A stretch of DNA of 64,000 bases, taken from assembly GCF_020283565.1 (NCBI RefSeq), contig NC_060063.1:26280777-26344776 (forward strand), in the 5' to 3' direction. How positions within the stretch are numbered: position 1 is the stretch's first letter; each line of letters begins with the position of its first letter. The notes under the pieces are model-generated. The model was not told the DNA's origin. It searched no databases and saw only the letters and a list, made by a program, of their open reading frames with translations. Shown in pieces: positions 48,932 to 61,479 of the stretch. Source of the DNA: Trifolium pratense. Its lineage: Eukaryota > Streptophyta > Magnoliopsida > Fabales > Fabaceae. A program made the translations under genes and the position numbers.

Positions 48932-49910
48932 TGAAATCTGGCACGCAGTGAACACAATGCTGCACAAGATGCTATAGCACACGTTGCAGCAAGACAGTCG
49001 CAGAACACAGTAAATAAATAAATAAATTGCAGAACAATAAATAAGACAGGAAATTGTTAACCCAGTTCAGTGCAACGTCACCTACTCTGGGGGATACCAA
49101 TCCAGGAATGAATCCACTATAATAGCTCTAGTTCAAAGCCCTCGACCAACACCCGGTACTTGACTTATCACCTAGACACTACCAATGCAATCCTACCTAA
49201 GAACCTCTTAGATAATGAGACCCCGTCCCAAATTCCCTCTAACAACACGTACTATGTTGCTGTCAATAATAACGATAAGGATGGAGACACTCTCCTAGAA
49301 ACTAGACAACACTCTTGCTTAAAAGCTTATGAGTGAATCACACAAACTAACTCCGTGCTTAAAAGCTTAGGAGCAGCTTACAAATAACAACACAAACACA
49401 GTCCTAAACTTGCATCAAAACGATACAAGAAAGGCTCACAAAAGACACACACACTAAACCTTTTAAAACGCACGCTTTATGAAATACAAGGTTTAGAAAT
49501 CGCAAGTTCAATAGCCTTGAGGCTTACATATTTATAGTCTTCAATTGTCTTGATGTCCAAGTTAGGTCTTCAGACTTGTACAGCTGTGAAAATTGCGGCC
49601 AACCCTATATTATTTTCAGAAATATAATTCCTGTTGTTCCAAACAAAAAAACGCAAAAATATAATATAATTATATTTTTGTTTTAAATCACTTTCCTTTG
49701 ACCGACTTCAATAAAACTTGCTGAGTAAGTCTCGTCTTGCCTGGACGCACGTGCCTGAATATATAATTGAAGCAAATCTTGGCTCAGATTTGAAATAAAA
49801 ATTCTGCACGAAAACAGAGCTTCAGGATGCTGTACTATAATGCTACAGCATCTTCGTTCAGCATCTGGCTGGTTGGCTTTTGCAAAATGTAGCCAATCAA
49901 AACACCAACA
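48932..49910 (-). repeat. 3' LTR of the Sirevirus
   Basis: 979 bp, nearly identical to the 5' LTR. Confidence 0.95.
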
Positions 49911-50451
49911 ATCTCCCCCTTTGGCAAATTTTGGCTAAAACAACCTTAGGCCAGTGCATAGAGAGATACAGTCTAAACTTTCCTTCGAGTCAACATAAGC
50001 ACACAACTAGGAAAGAAAGTAGAACGATGCTAAGCTATTTAAACTTTCCTTCGAGTCAACATACGCACACAACTAGGAAAGAGAGTAAATAAATTCATCA
50101 GATGAATAGATAGCTAGCACGTAAGCATCAGAGGCATGCAACAGCGGAACTTAACACATCTTAGCCTCAAAGTACAGACAGATAGAGAGAAATAAACTCT
50201 CACATAGTGGATTCAAGATCGGAGAAATAAACTCCTTAAAATTTTAGCAGCGCCACAGAGAATAGGAAAAATAAATTCCTATATAAGCATGCATATTAAA
50301 AGTAGTAGAAAAATAAATTCTACCTACTCCCCCTCAATTTATGCATAAACATTCACTCCCCCTCAAAACATGCATATCACATAAAACATGCTATACTAGA
50401 TGCTATAGCATTTTTCATCACATCATGCACACAAACACTTTTACTCCCCCT
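49911..50451 (-). other. Polypurine tracts of the Sirevirus (four copies)
   Basis: On the minus strand GGGGGAG occurs at about 50443-50451, 50355-50363, 50326-50334 and, touching the 3' LTR, 49912-49920 (AAAGGGGGAGAT). The last is the expected plus-strand primer. Multiple copies are a known Sirevirus trait. The stretch 49923-50657 has no other supported gene. Confidence 0.8.
49975..50087 (-). repeat. Two direct repeats near the Sirevirus 3' LTR
   Basis: AAACTTTCCTTCGAGTCAAC at 49975 and again at 50041, each followed by ATA.GCACACAACTAGGAAAG (period 66 bp, about 47 bp conserved). Confidence 0.85.
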
Positions 50452-50657
50452 TTTTAGCCATAAATTCTGACAAATAAAGTCAGTACCATAGAATAGGAGC
50501 AAAACAGAGAACCATAGAATACCAAGTACCACAAAGTCATAGGATGTCAGAGCATAAGGAACCACATAGTACATATTACAACCCAAGAGGCCTAAGCCTT
50601 CAAAAAATAAAATCCAGATAAAGACAAAAACAAAACAGCCAAAAGAAAATAGGCAGC

Positions 50658-52904
50658 TCATATGGAGGGGCTTTCATCAGAGGCCATTTCCTCTTCTACA
50701 GTGTCACCACCTGCAAGATCATCATCATGAGAAGCACCATGGGAAGGACCAACTCCATCCTCATTTACCTGTGACTGCTCAAGCTCCAAGGCTTGGATAA
50801 CACCATCTACCAGCTCCTTCTTCTCACCTAGCATATTACTAACCTCCCTGAGATTAGCAATCATCTGTCTCTTGGTCATACCTACAGCTGGTGTCTTCAA
50901 AGATGCTACAGCAATGTCTGCAGCATGTTTTCCTTCCAATAATCTAAAATCCATGGTTAAAGCTGAGGGTCTAGAGACAGGCACATCAGAGTTAGTGCAG
51001 ATGTCAGGATGTTGAGACAAGATAATGCCACAGATCAGAGTGGGAAAGGCTATTGGCATTTTTACAGCAGTGGAAGAGCCATGGAGAATTGTTGCATTAA
51101 AAATATGAGTGCCATAATCAAAAACAGTACCTGTACCTACAGCATATATGAATTTTGCCAAACCTGTAGCTACACTGTTGGAATGTGTAGTGGGTACCCA
51201 GTTTGCTGCACCAATTTTGTTTAGCAGAGCATATTTTGTGGTTAATTTAGCAGCAGATAGTTTTCCAGCCCTTGGCCATGCTTTCACTTTGTCACCAGTG
51301 ATGGTCCTGCATATCTCATTCATAGATGTCTCTAATTCAGCTGCAGGAGCAGTACTTCTTCCCAGATATTCATTGATGACAACTGGTGAGAAATCCACAC
51401 ATTTGCCTCTCACATATACTTTTAAGTACTCAGGACTCAGAGGGTTATCACAGTCAGCTGGGATGTTTACCAGGAACTCTCTGGTCAACTTGTCAAAGCA
51501 GTTTCCCAACTTAGAGACAGTATTCAGCAGTCCTGCTTCCTCTAGCAAATGCACCATGTCTTGACATTTCAAAAATTCTTCAGTTAGGTTCCTTTCAATG
51601 GCCATTCTTCTTTTGACTACAAACTTCCACCTGTCAACATATTCAACACAGTGGAAAGAGACATTGTCAATTGGTACAGATGGAACATTAGGCGCCATTC
51701 TCTTTCTCTTGGCAGATCTCAGAGGAGATGCTTCAGGAGATGCTCCAGCATCTTGATCTTCCTCATAATCAGAGTCACTAGAAGAGACAGTTTTTCTCTT
51801 CACAATCTTCTTCTTACTTTCAGATGGTACAGTGACTTTGCTCCACCGTTTCTTAGGCCCAATTTTAGTTTTGGTGGCTTCAGAAGGAGTAGCTATATCC
51901 TTTCCTGTATTACTTCTCAGCCTCCTAGATATACCAGCCTTAGGAGTACTCTTGAATTGAAGGCTTTCAACATCAATTACATTTGCCTCACTTGTATCAG
52001 GCATTCTCACACTTTTACCCTTATCTTGTGTAGTGACATCAGCAGGGATGGAGGTTTCAGTATCCTTTTCATTAACAGGAACCACAGGAGAGTTTGGTGA
52101 ATCAGGGACTACAGAGGTACTAATATCAACATGTGCTTCAGATGCTGTAGCATCATTTGCAGCATCTAGCCCAGAACCTGCATTCTCATCAATTGTCATC
52201 TCAGACACAAGATTGGCCTTAGAGTTAGCGCCAATATCATCAACAACAACATCAGGGTTTTCCAAGGAGGTTTCCCCCAATTTCTCAGCAGACCTAGGTT
52301 TTTCTAACCCTAGGGTTTCAGTTAAATCCAATTCCAAACTTAAATTCTTCTTACTAGAATCAGATGCTTCAACATTAACATCAACATTTGCAGTAGCAGG
52401 ATTATCAAGATACAATTCACGCATTGTATGAACCGTTTTAAGCGTAGATTTAGATTTAGAACACTTACCCCTTTTCTTCGATTCAGACGGCACACGAGAC
52501 GTCGATTGGCTTCGTTTAGAGCTTTTCTTTGGTGTGGTCTTCTTCGTCTTCACTATATCATCAGGAAACACCGTTGAAAGTGGATAGGCGATGGTGATTT
52601 GTTGCGGAAGAGAATTATACGAAGATGTGGTGTCGTCGTTCTTTGCGGGAGAAGAAGTTTGAGAACTTGACATGATGTTTGTTGGATTTTGATGGAGGTT
52701 TTTGGTAATGGTGATTAATGGATGAAGTTGAGAGGTTTTTGAGAGAGGAGAGTGGAGAGAGATAGTGTGAGAGAGAGAATGATGAGGTTGTAGCGCGTGA
52801 TAAAGGAAGTTATGGAAGTTTTTGATTACTTCCCTTAATTTGCGTGCACCAATGAATGAAGTGAGGAGAAACACTTCAACTGCACGCCTTTTGTGCTGTA
52901 ACTG
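50658..52904 (-). CDS. Sirevirus envelope-like frame, joined to pol only by a TAG codon
   Basis: The frame is open in phase with gag-pol from the codon after its TAG (52904) to TGA at 50658, 748 codons with no break. The first ATG is at 52673 (MSSSQTSS), so without readthrough about 671 residues could be made. The N-terminal half is Ser/Thr/Lys/Asp-rich with basic KKTTPKKSSKRS-type clusters. A folded part resembling the putative plant transposon protein domain lies at about 51640-51000 (VRGKCVDFSPVVINEYLG). The end is acidic. No clear signal peptide or membrane helix is seen. Function in the SIRE group is unproven. Confidence 0.8.
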   Translation of the reverse strand, partial: QLQHKRRAVEVFLLTSFIGARKLREVIKNFHNFLYHALQPHHSLSHTISLHSPLSKTSQLHPLITITKNLHQNPTNIMSSSQTSSPAKNDDTTSSYNSLPQQITIAYPLSTVFPDDIVKTKKTTPKKSSKRSQSTSRVPSESKKRGKCSKSKSTLKTVHTMRELYLDNPATANVDVNVEASDSSKKNLSLELDLTETLGLEKPRSAEKLGETSLENPDVVVDDIGANSKANLVSEMTIDENAGSGLDAANDATASEAHVDISTSVVPDSPNSPVVPVNEKDTETSIPADVTTQDKGKSVRMPDTSEANVIDVESLQFKSTPKAGISRRLRSNTGKDIATPSEATKTKIGPKKRWSKVTVPSESKKKIVKRKTVSSSDSDYEEDQDAGASPEASPLRSAKRKRMAPNVPSVPIDNVSFHCVEYVDRWKFVVKRRMAIERNLTEEFLKCQDMVHLLEEAGLLNTVSKLGNCFDKLTREFLVNIPADCDNPLSPEYLKVYVRGKCVDFSPVVINEYLGRSTAPAAELETSMNEICRTITGDKVKAWPRAGKLSAAKLTTKYALLNKIGAANWVPTTHSNSVATGLAKFIYAVGTGTVFDYGTHIFNATILHGSSTAVKMPIAFPTLICGIILSQHPDICTNSDVPVSRPSALTMDFRLLEGKHAADIAVASLKTPAVGMTKRQMIANLREVSNMLGEKKELVDGVIQALELEQSQVNEDGVGPSHGASHDDDLAGGDTVEEEMASDESPSI

Positions 52905-52910
52905 CTACAA
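52896..52910 (-). promoter_or_regulatory. Leaky stop-codon context between pol and envelope-like frame
   Basis: On the minus strand the sequence is TTG TAG CAG TTA CAG. UAG followed by CAR YYA is the tobacco-mosaic-type readthrough context and is the one reported for soybean SIRE1. The open frame after it is in phase. Confidence 0.75.
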
Positions 52911-55900
52911 ATCTTCAAACAGGCAAATACCAAGTTTGCCTCGCAATTTTTCAAATTGAACTGCATCTAGAGCCTTAGTAAAAATATCAGCCAGTTGTTC
53001 TTCAGTTGAAATATGCTCAAGAGTTACAATACCTTCTTCAACTAGATCTCTAATAAAGTGGTGCCTAATATCAATATGCTTCGTCCTGCTATGTTGGATA
53101 GGATTCTTTGAAATATTGATGGCACTAAGATTGTCACAGTACAATGCCATAGCATCTTGTACCACATTGTACTCCAGCAACATTTGTTTCATCCATAATA
53201 GCTGGGAGCAGCTGCTACCGGCAGCTATGTACTCTGCTTCAGCTGTAGATAAAGATACACAATTCTGTTTCTTGCTGAACCAAGATATAAGGTTGTTGCC
53301 CAAAAAGAAACAAGCTCCTGAGGTGCTTTTTCTATCATCTGCACAACCTGCCCAATCAGCATCACAATATCCTACTAGCATAGAGTTCTCACCATGAGTA
53401 TACAAGATCCCATAATCACATGTACCATTCACATACTTCAAAATTCTTTTCACTTGAGCAAGATGACTCATCTTTGGCTCAGCTTGGTACCTAGCACATA
53501 CTCCTACAGCAAAAGTAATATCAGGCCTGCTGGCTGTAAGGTATAATAAGCTTCCTATCATGCTTCTATAAAGACTTTGATCTACATCAACTCCCTTTTC
53601 ATCTTTGGTAAGCTTTAAATGGGTTGCTGCAGGTGTTCTTTTATGAGCAGCACTTTCCATACCAAACTTTTTCACTATATTTCTTGCATACTTGCTTTGG
53701 GAGATAAAAATAGTATCTTCCATCTGTTTTACTTGGAGCCCAAGAAAGTAGGTTAGTTCACCTACAAGACTCATCTCAAACTCAGACTGCATTTGCTGCA
53801 CGAAATGCTGTACCATCTCACTAGACATTCCTCCAAATACAATGTCATCAACATAGATTTGTGCTATTAGAAATTTGCCTTGATCTTCTTTCACAAATAG
53901 AGTCTTGTCATTTCCTCCTTTCCTGTAGCCTTGACTAATAAGGAACTCAGTCAATCTTTCATACCATGCTCGAGGTGCTTGTTTTAATCCATAAAGAGCT
54001 TTCTTTAATTTGTAAACATGATTTGGAAAGCTTGGATCAACAAACCCCTTTGGTTGTTCCACATATACTTCTTCATTTAAGTATCCATTGAGGAAGGCAC
54101 TTTTCACATCCATTTGAAATAACTTGAATTTTAGAATGCATGCCACTCCTAGAAGTAATCTAATGGATTCAAGACGAGCAACCGGAGCAAAAGTCTCATC
54201 AAAATCTATCCCTTCAATCTGTGAATATCCTTGTGCAACCAGCCTTGCCTTGTTTCTGGTCACAGTTCCACTTTCATCAGACTTGTTCTTGTAGACCCAT
54301 TTGGTACCAATTACATTTGCATTTTCAGGTCTAGGAACCAAATCCCAAACTTCATTTCTCTTGAACTGATTTAGCTCTTCTTGCATAGCATTTATCCAGA
54401 ACTCATCAGTCAGAGCTTCCTTCACATTTTTTGGCTCAAACTTAGACACAAAACAAGCATTAGAAACTATGTCAAGTGTCCTTCTAGTAGCAATTCCTTG
54501 ATTGGGATTGCCAATAATCAGGTCTGTAGGATGATTCTTTTGAGTACGAGTAGAAGGTCCTTTCTTTGGAGTAGCAGAGATTTGGTCAGATGCAGTAACC
54601 TCTGTATCATTCTTTGATTCATTAGTAGTTTCACAATCTACATCACCTGTTAGAGATGCTGTAGCTTCTTCTGCATCATCTTCAGCAGTTTCACTTGAGG
54701 TGTCATCTATTACCACATTTATAGACTCCATCATGGTTTTGGTTCTATTATTATATACTCTGTAGGCTCTACTATTTGTTGAGTATCCCAAGAATATGCC
54801 CTCATCACTTTTAGGATCCATTTTGGTTCTTGGTTCTCTATCAGACAAGATGTAGCATTTACTACCAAACACATGGAAGTGCTTAACAGTAGGTTTCCTT
54901 TCCTTCCATAACTCGTATAGAGTAGTTGTTGTTCCAGATCTCAGGGTGACACGATTATGAATATAGCAGGCAGTATTCATAGCTTCTGCCCAAAAACCAT
55001 GTGAAAGCTTCTTTGCATGTAACATTACCCTTGCAGACTCTTGTATAGTTCTATTTTTCCTTTCTACTACACCATTTTGTTGTGGTGTAATGGGAGATGA
55101 GAATTCATGTATGATGCCTTCAGAGGCACAGAAGTCAGAGAAACTGGAGTTCTCAAACTCCTTACCATGATCACTTCTGATTCTTAATACCACATTGTTT
55201 TTCTCCCTTTGAAGTTGAATACACAGATTTTTGAACACATCAAAGGTTTCTGATTTCTTTCTAATAAAATTTATCCAGGTGTATCTAGAAAAGTCATCAA
55301 CAACAACATATGCGTACCTTTTTCCTCCCAAGCTTTCAGTTTGCATAGGACCCATCAAGTCCATGTGTAAAAGTTCAAGAACTCTGGTAGTGGTAAGATG
55401 CTGCAGCTTTGGATGTGGCATCTTGGTTTGCTTTCCAATCTGACAATCTCCACATATGCTACCTTCTTCAATTTTGAGATTTGGTAGTCCTCTGATGGCT
55501 TCTTTGGATATTGCTTTCTTCATGCTTCTTAGATTAAGATGACCAAGCTTTTGGTGCCATAGTTTTACTTCATCTTCTTTAGTGGTTAAGCATGTTGACA
55601 TATTTTCTCCTTCTTGGGAAACCCATAGATAGCAGTTGTCTTTTGATCTGACACCTTTCATCAAAATCTCACCTTCGTTATTTGTAACCAGACACTCAGA
55701 TTTGGTGAAGTTTACTTTCATTCCTTGGTCGCATAGTTGACTAATACTTATCAAATTTGCAGTCAACCCTCTTACTAACAATACATTGTTTAGTTTAGGT
55801 AAGCTATTACTTCTGAGCTCCCCTATCCCAACAATTTCTCCTTTTGCACCATCACCAAAGGTAACAAAACTAGTTGAGTAAGATTTTATTCCGACAAGAA

Positions 55901-57788
55901 ATTTACTTATTCCGGTCATGTGTCTTGAACAGCCACTATCGAAGTACCAGTCTTCCCTTGATGAAGCTCTAAGTGATGTGTGAGCAATCAGAGCAGTAAT
56001 CTCTTCTTCAGGTTGAGTTGTATCACTTTTCTTCTCATTTTCTTCTTTAGGTTTCCATTCTTGTTGAGTAGGAGCAGTTGTGGAAACAGGTTTGTGCTGA
56101 GGACGTCTGTTAGGGTACCCATATAGCTTGTAGCAGTAAGGCCTTATGTGCCCTTTTCTACCACAGTAATGACATCTCCAAGCATGGTGCTTTCTTCTAT
56201 TTCTTGACATGGGATGCTGCTGATGATGCTGCGGCTTCTGATAAGGCATCCTTTGTTTTTGAGTTTCTTTAGGCTCCATGTACATGACGTCAGGACTGTA
56301 ATTTTTGAATTTATTGACGTTCTCATAGCTAAGCCCAATATTTCTAGGCTTTCGAACATTTTTCTCTAAGATTTCCTCCAGTTGTCCATCAGCCTTATGA
56401 AGTTTGTCAAGATGCTCATCATCTTTATACAACATGTCAGAGAATTTTCTCAGCCGCCAAATGTCAGTATTTAATTTTTCAATGACTCCTTTAGCTTCTT
56501 CAAGATCAGAGGATAGATAATTTACCTTCTTTTGAAGTTCCTCCATCTTTGAGACATTCTCAAATTTTTCTGCTTTTAACTCATTGATGGTTACCTTTTG
56601 TTTCTCATTAACCCTGCAGATTTCTTCACTTTTAAGACAAAGTTCCTTGTAGGATGCAGCAAGCTCTTCATAGGTTACCTCTCCATCATCAGATTCTGTA
56701 TCAGATGTAACAATACCTGTCAGGACTGAGATGTGTTTAGCAGTTACAGATGCTGTATCATCTTCTGAGTCATCATCCTCAGACCAACTGACAGTTAGCC
56801 CTTTCTTTGCTCTCTTCTGATATGTTGGACACTCAGGTCTGATGTGACCATATCCTTCACATTCATGACATCGAATGTTTCTGTTTAAGTTTGATTTTTC
56901 ATCACCTTTTGGTTTTCCTTGATTTTCATTGCTGCGCATAGTGCCTGGAGCATTGTTTTTGAAATTAGATCTGGGTCTTTTATCCATTCGTTTCAGAACT
57001 TTGTTGAATTGTTTTCCCAATAACACCATGGCCTCAGAGATACTCTCATTAGATTCTTCTTCATCCTCCAGTTCTTCTTCATTATTTTTGGATGAGAGAG
57101 CAATGCTCTTATTTTTCTTTTCACCTCTTCCATTTGCAACACTTTCATAAGTTTGGAGTGATCCAACCAGTTCATCCAGCTTCATCTGAGATATGTTTTT
57201 GGCTTCTTCTATAGCTGTGACTTTCATATCAAATTTCTTTGGAAGTGATCTAAGCATTTTTCTTACTAACTTTTCTTCGGGAATTTTCTCCCCCAAAGCA
57301 TCAAATTGATTATCATAGTCTAGAATAGTCATATGAAAATCTTGAATTGTTTCCTCCTCCTTCATACGTAAATTTTCAAACTGAGTAGTAAGAATCTGTA
57401 ATTTAGACATTTTTACCTGAGGAGTACCTTCATGAACAGTTTCAAGAATCTTCCAAGCTTCCTTTGCTGAGACACATTGCTTGATTAGTTTGAAGATGTG
57501 CTTATCTACCCCATTGTATAATGCATATAATGCTTTTGAGTTTCCCAAAGCAAGCTCATCCTCTTCTTTAGACCAGTCCTCCTCAGCTTTTAGTTTAAGT
57601 GTTGGCTTTCCATCCTTGTCAATGACCACGGGAGGGTCCCATCCTTTCAGAACAGCCTTCCAAGTTTTGCTATCCATAGATTTTAGGAAAGCAATCATGC
57701 GTGATTTCCAATAATCATAGTTGGAGACACCAACTAGAAGCGGTGGTCTGCTTACAAGCCCTCCTTCCTTTTCAATGTTGCCAGACAT
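52905..57788 (-). CDS. Sirevirus gag-pol polyprotein, 1627 residues
   Basis: Intact from ATG 57788 to TAG 52905-52907. The long gag has a UBN2-type domain (about 20-220), a CCHC knuckle [14 protein letters not shown] near 310, a coiled coil at about 375-455 and a second knuckle [14 protein letters not shown] near 542. Protease holds [11 protein letters not shown] near 615. The integrase has an HHCC region near 730-790 and core D, D, E at HMDLMG near 805, RSDHGKE near 868 and NGVVERKN near 905. RT has YVDD near 1310. RNase H has YCDADWAG near 1475, and the tail includes [12 protein letters not shown] near 1567. All catalytic motifs checked are present. The product would supply particle, cDNA synthesis and integration functions. 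Confidence 0.95.
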   Translation of the reverse strand: MSGNIEKEGGLVSRPPLLVGVSNYDYWKSRMIAFLKSMDSKTWKAVLKGWDPPVVIDKDGKPTLKLKAEEDWSKEEDELALGNSKALYALYNGVDKHIFKLIKQCVSAKEAWKILETVHEGTPQVKMSKLQILTTQFENLRMKEEETIQDFHMTILDYDNQFDALGEKIPEEKLVRKMLRSLPKKFDMKVTAIEEAKNISQMKLDELVGSLQTYESVANGRGEKKNKSIALSSKNNEEELEDEEESNESISEAMVLLGKQFNKVLKRMDKRPRSNFKNNAPGTMRSNENQGKPKGDEKSNLNRNIRCHECEGYGHIRPECPTYQKRAKKGLTVSWSEDDDSEDDTASVTAKHISVLTGIVTSDTESDDGEVTYEELAASYKELCLKSEEICRVNEKQKVTINELKAEKFENVSKMEELQKKVNYLSSDLEEAKGVIEKLNTDIWRLRKFSDMLYKDDEHLDKLHKADGQLEEILEKNVRKPRNIGLSYENVNKFKNYSPDVMYMEPKETQKQRMPYQKPQHHQQHPMSRNRRKHHAWRCHYCGRKGHIRPYCYKLYGYPNRRPQHKPVSTTAPTQQEWKPKEENEKKSDTTQPEEEITALIAHTSLRASSREDWYFDSGCSRHMTGISKFLVGIKSYSTSFVTFGDGAKGEIVGIGELRSNSLPKLNNVLLVRGLTANLISISQLCDQGMKVNFTKSECLVTNNEGEILMKGVRSKDNCYLWVSQEGENMSTCLTTKEDEVKLWHQKLGHLNLRSMKKAISKEAIRGLPNLKIEEGSICGDCQIGKQTKMPHPKLQHLTTTRVLELLHMDLMGPMQTESLGGKRYAYVVVDDFSRYTWINFIRKKSETFDVFKNLCIQLQREKNNVVLRIRSDHGKEFENSSFSDFCASEGIIHEFSSPITPQQNGVVERKNRTIQESARVMLHAKKLSHGFWAEAMNTACYIHNRVTLRSGTTTTLYELWKERKPTVKHFHVFGSKCYILSDREPRTKMDPKSDEGIFLGYSTNSRAYRVYNNRTKTMMESINVVIDDTSSETAEDDAEEATASLTGDVDCETTNESKNDTEVTASDQISATPKKGPSTRTQKNHPTDLIIGNPNQGIATRRTLDIVSNACFVSKFEPKNVKEALTDEFWINAMQEELNQFKRNEVWDLVPRPENANVIGTKWVYKNKSDESGTVTRNKARLVAQGYSQIEGIDFDETFAPVARLESIRLLLGVACILKFKLFQMDVKSAFLNGYLNEEVYVEQPKGFVDPSFPNHVYKLKKALYGLKQAPRAWYERLTEFLISQGYRKGGNDKTLFVKEDQGKFLIAQIYVDDIVFGGMSSEMVQHFVQQMQSEFEMSLVGELTYFLGLQVKQMEDTIFISQSKYARNIVKKFGMESAAHKRTPAATHLKLTKDEKGVDVDQSLYRSMIGSLLYLTASRPDITFAVGVCARYQAEPKMSHLAQVKRILKYVNGTCDYGILYTHGENSMLVGYCDADWAGCADDRKSTSGACFFLGNNLISWFSKKQNCVSLSTAEAEYIAAGSSCSQLLWMKQMLLEYNVVQDAMALYCDNLSAINISKNPIQHSRTKHIDIRHHFIRDLVEEGIVTLEHISTEEQLADIFTKALDAVQFEKLRGKLGICLFEDL

Positions 57789-57826
57789 TTTCCCTGGAGC
57801 TCACCCTATAACCAGAAAGGGTGCCC

Positions 57827-57838
57827 GCTCTGATACCA
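57827..57838 (-). other. Primer-binding site of the Sirevirus
   Basis: TGGTATCAGAGC on the minus strand, 2 nt after the LTR, complementary to initiator tRNA-Met. Gag begins only about 40 nt further on. Confidence 0.9.
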
Positions 57839-57840
57839 AT

Positions 57841-58820
57841 TGAAATCTGGCACGCAGTGAACACAATGCTGCACAAGATGCTATAGCACACGTTGCAGCA
57901 AGACAGTCGCAGAACACAGTAAATAAATAAATAAATTGCAGAACAATAAATAAGACAGGAAATTGTTAACCCAGTTCAGTGCAACGTCACCTACTCTGAG
58001 GGATACCAATCCAGGAATGAATCCACTATAATAGCTCTAGTTCAAAGCCCTCGACCAACACCCGGTACTTGACTTATCACCTAGACACTACCAATGCAAT
58101 CCTACCTAAGAACCTCTTAGATAATGAGACCCCGTCCCAAATTCCCTCTAACAACACGTACTATGTTGCTGTCAATAATAACGATAAGGATGGAGACACT
58201 CTCCTAGAAACTAGACAACACTCTTGCTTAAAAGCTTATGAGTGAATCACACAAACTAACTCCGTGCTTAAAAGCTTAGGAGCAGCTTACAAATAACAAC
58301 ACAAACACAGTCCTAAACTTGCATCAAAACGATACAAGAAAGGCTCACAAAAGACACACACACTAAACCTTTTAAAACGCACGCTTTATGAAATACAAGG
58401 TTTAGAAATCGCAAGTTCAATAGCCTTGAGGCTTACATATTTATAGTCTTCAATTGTCTTGATGTCCAAGTTAGGTCTTCAGACTTGTACAGCTGTGAAA
58501 ATTGCGGCCAACCCTATATTATTTTCAGAAATATAATTCCTGTTGTTCCAAACAAAAAAAACGCAAAAATATAATATAATTATATTTTTGTTTTAAATCA
58601 CTTTCCTTTGACCGACTTCAATAAAACTTGCTGAGTAAGTCTCGTCTTGCCTGGACGCACGTGCCTGAATATATAATTGAAGCAAATCTTGGCTCAGATT
58701 TGAAATAAAAATTCTGCACGAAAACAGAGCTTCAGGATGCTGTACTATAATGCTACAGCATCTTCGTTCAGCATCTGGCTGGTTGGCTTTTGCAAAATGT
58801 AGCCAATCAAAACACCAACA
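57841..58820 (-). repeat. 5' LTR of the Sirevirus
   Basis: 980 bp. On the minus strand it begins TGTTGGTGTTTTGATTGGCT and ends GCGTGCCAGATTTCA. Confidence 0.95.
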
Positions 58821-58825
58821 CTATA

Positions 58826-61146
58826 AATTATTGATGGTCATTTTTTTTGTTCGTAGAAAAAATTCAGTTGGTAGCTCTTAAAAGACATTACGGAAGTAAA
58901 CATAGTTCGAAATTTAAATTTTTCACTACTCTACTTTTACAATGTGAGTTTAGCTGCTAGATCAAAATTTACTGCCCTTTTTTTTTTTTTAAGCTAATGC
59001 TCATTTTCTTTTGCAAAGATGAATTAAAACTGAAACAAACCAAACAAAATCTATTATCTATGAAAATAGTTTGGAAAATATACTAAGTGGTGCTCATTTA
59101 AATTGTAAGGGAACACATTTATACATCTAATTAACATGCAAGGGAGCATGAGAAATGTGGGACTTCAAACGTACCTCATTCTTAGTGTGGGTCCCGAATC
59201 CATTTTTTACATTGTAATCCTTAATTTGACACTGATACTATGCTAAATAAACATCTTAGAGAGGCTCAATGGATCTTGGAGAGTTTTTGACACCATCTTA
59301 GAATTGAGAATTGAGTGTAACTCAACCCTACAAAACCAGACTGTAAAGGTGATGATTGTCTATACTTTATAAACCCATATTCATACTATCTCACATCATG
59401 AAGTTGGTTGGGCTCACTTTGTAGCATTCAACGACTACCTTAAATCAAATAGGTTTAAGAAGGTGTTATAAAAAAAAAAGTAGGTTTAAGAAGGTGAAAC
59501 ATTTTATTTGGTGTGCAACAATTTGGTGTATTTGATCATTTAGAAACAATGTCATTTTTAAGGGAGAAACAATAATTCTCTGTAACTTGTTGGAAATGAT
59601 ATTTATCTTGGTTATGATTTATTAGGAGTGGTAGAAACTTATGTTACTCTTATAACAACCGGTGTACTAATGCTTTAAATTGTCTTCAAAACATCTAAAG
59701 ATCTCTTGTAAAGATTGAAGTACCCTTAATACTTCCTTGTTTATAATTAATCATTACTTATAAAAAACAAACCTCAATATTTTAGATTAAAACAGATTCC
59801 AAATAGTTAGAAATTCAACCGTATATTTTTCATATACCATTAATCAAACCAATCTATTACTGCTAAAATCTTACTTATTGTCAAAGACCTCGCACTAAAA
59901 ATATTTATGTACACATTCTTTCTACTCAAGACTTAATATGATTCCTTCATTTTATTATTATTTTTTACTTTTTTGATATTATATAGAGGACTTAAAGCCC
60001 AAAAATAGATTACAAGAGAATTAACCGAGGAATACTAATTCCCAAACCATCCGATAAAAATAAGTGTCTTATTCTACTAAAACAATCATCAAAATAGACA
60101 ATGTTTGGCCGGTATTAATTGGATTCTATTTCAAAAATTGTGAATTGGAGGTAAAGCAAATTAACCATGCTACTCCCTCACTACCAAAATGAGTGACACA
60201 GTTGACTGTTTCACGCATGCTGATGCATAACTTTGACGACTAATATTTGTAATTGTATAATAGTAAAAATTATGAAAATCTTATATTTTGGAAATACTCG
60301 TCGAAACGAATCTAACATCATATATGTTAATATTTATTTTTGTTTATTAATAGAAAAATATAATCAAAATAATATGTGTGAATAGTGTACAACAATCAAC
60401 TGTGTCGACAGAAAATAACAATTAATTAATCACATGAAAAAGGGTCCTCATGAATGTCGGACGGCATCAAAAGTTATCTACGTGTGAAATTGACCCCACT
60501 CTTGTGACCAAAGAAATGTTGAGATTATTTTCACCATGTTATATGTATGTATAGAAATGCATGTTTTCAATAACTTGTGACCAAAGAAATGTAGAGATTG
60601 GGTGTCACCATGTTATTTATAGTAAACAATGACCACAAAGCATTGATATTGAGATATATTATGGTTCCCATTTTCATGGGACCATCTTTGAAATTTTGGA
60701 CGTGTCACATTCAAAATGGCACATGGAACTCACTCACCTGCTTCAATCCAGCTCAATTACCAATCAGAACCGCACTCGAACAAGGACTTTCACTCGGTTA
60801 TCAATTATGATTATTTCCCTTTTCAAATAAAGATCAAACCGTGAGAAACATGAGTTTGATCTGGTAGTAAAAAGACACTTCTTGGATTCGGGAAATTATG
60901 AATAAATATAATTATCTTTATAAGTGTTTTAAGAGTCTTAAAGGTCTTTTCTATCTTAGAGTGGGCACCATTCTCTTACCCTAAATTTTATAAATAAATA
61001 AAAAAAATACCTTTTATAGTTATTACATGATGATTGTCTTGTAAGTGCACAAAATTATCTTCGTAATTATAAGATTATTGACCCATAAAGCTAAGAAGAA
61101 ACAAAGTAAAATTGTTGTCTATGTAGTTTTCAAAAGGATTGATTTT
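58826..61146. other. Intergenic, no gene seen
   Basis: AT-rich with scattered repeat fragments. 59310-59400 (GTGTAACTCAACCCTACAAA) resembles a common dispersed legume repeat. No frame with a recognisable domain. Confidence 0.4.
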
Positions 61147-61479
61147 TGTTAGAAATAATATAAAACCATTGATGTGACTCTATCCTAATAGTTTAAACTT
61201 TTGGGATAATCGGTTATTTGACATGGTATCAAAGCATCTATGACTAAGTGGTCTAGAGTTCGATCCCCGCTCCCATCACTTTCTAATTAAAAGTGGAATT
61301 TAAGCATATGGTGGGTGGGCATATGCATTATCCATCCTTCAAGCCTAAGTGGACCTTGCGTGAGGGGGCGTGTTAGAAATAATATAAAATTATTGATGTG
61401 GCTCTATCCTAACGGCTTAAACTTTTGAGATAATTTCTATCGTTAAGCTTAAACTTTTGGAATAATCGGTTATTTGACA
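61147..61479 (+). mobile_element. TRIM-like miniature LTR element
   Basis: LTR 1 at 61147-61223 (77 bp) and LTR 2 at 61371-61479 (109 bp) both start TGTTAGAAATAATATAAAA and end GGTTATTTGACA. TGGTATCAAAGC (61224-61235) after LTR 1 is a near-match to the tRNA-Met primer site, and GTGAGGGGGCG before LTR 2 is a polypurine tract. The interior is only about 147 bp. LTR 2 contains a roughly 32-bp internal duplication and is itself followed by a primer-site-like TGTTATCAGAACC, so more than one copy was joined. No target-site duplication is seen. Confidence 0.75.

Larger units (their letters stand above)
48932..58820 (-). mobile_element. Sirevirus (Ty1/copia, SIRE lineage), complete, 9889 bp
   Basis: Reading on the minus strand: LTR (58820-57841), initiator-tRNA primer site, gag-pol, TAG, envelope-like frame, polypurine tracts, LTR (49910-48932). 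The 5-bp duplication CTATA flanks it exactly (48927-48931, 58821-58825). The LTRs are 979 and 980 bp. By eye they differ by one substitution and one A in a run of A, so insertion is very recent. The extra envelope-like frame after pol and the repeated polypurine tracts are known marks of the Sirevirus/SIRE group. Confidence 0.95.

Noticed and set aside
52674..52874. Envelope-like protein starting at GTG 52874
   Set aside because: GTG is unlikely as a plant start. The frame is open back to the pol TAG, so readthrough or the ATG at 52673 is more plausible.
60598..60810. 70-codon plus-strand frame
   Set aside because: No similarity recognised and no promoter or splice context.
61224..61263. tRNA-like box sequence (GTGGTCTAGAGTTCGATCCCC)
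   Set aside because: It follows a TRIM primer-binding site and cannot fold into a full tRNA.
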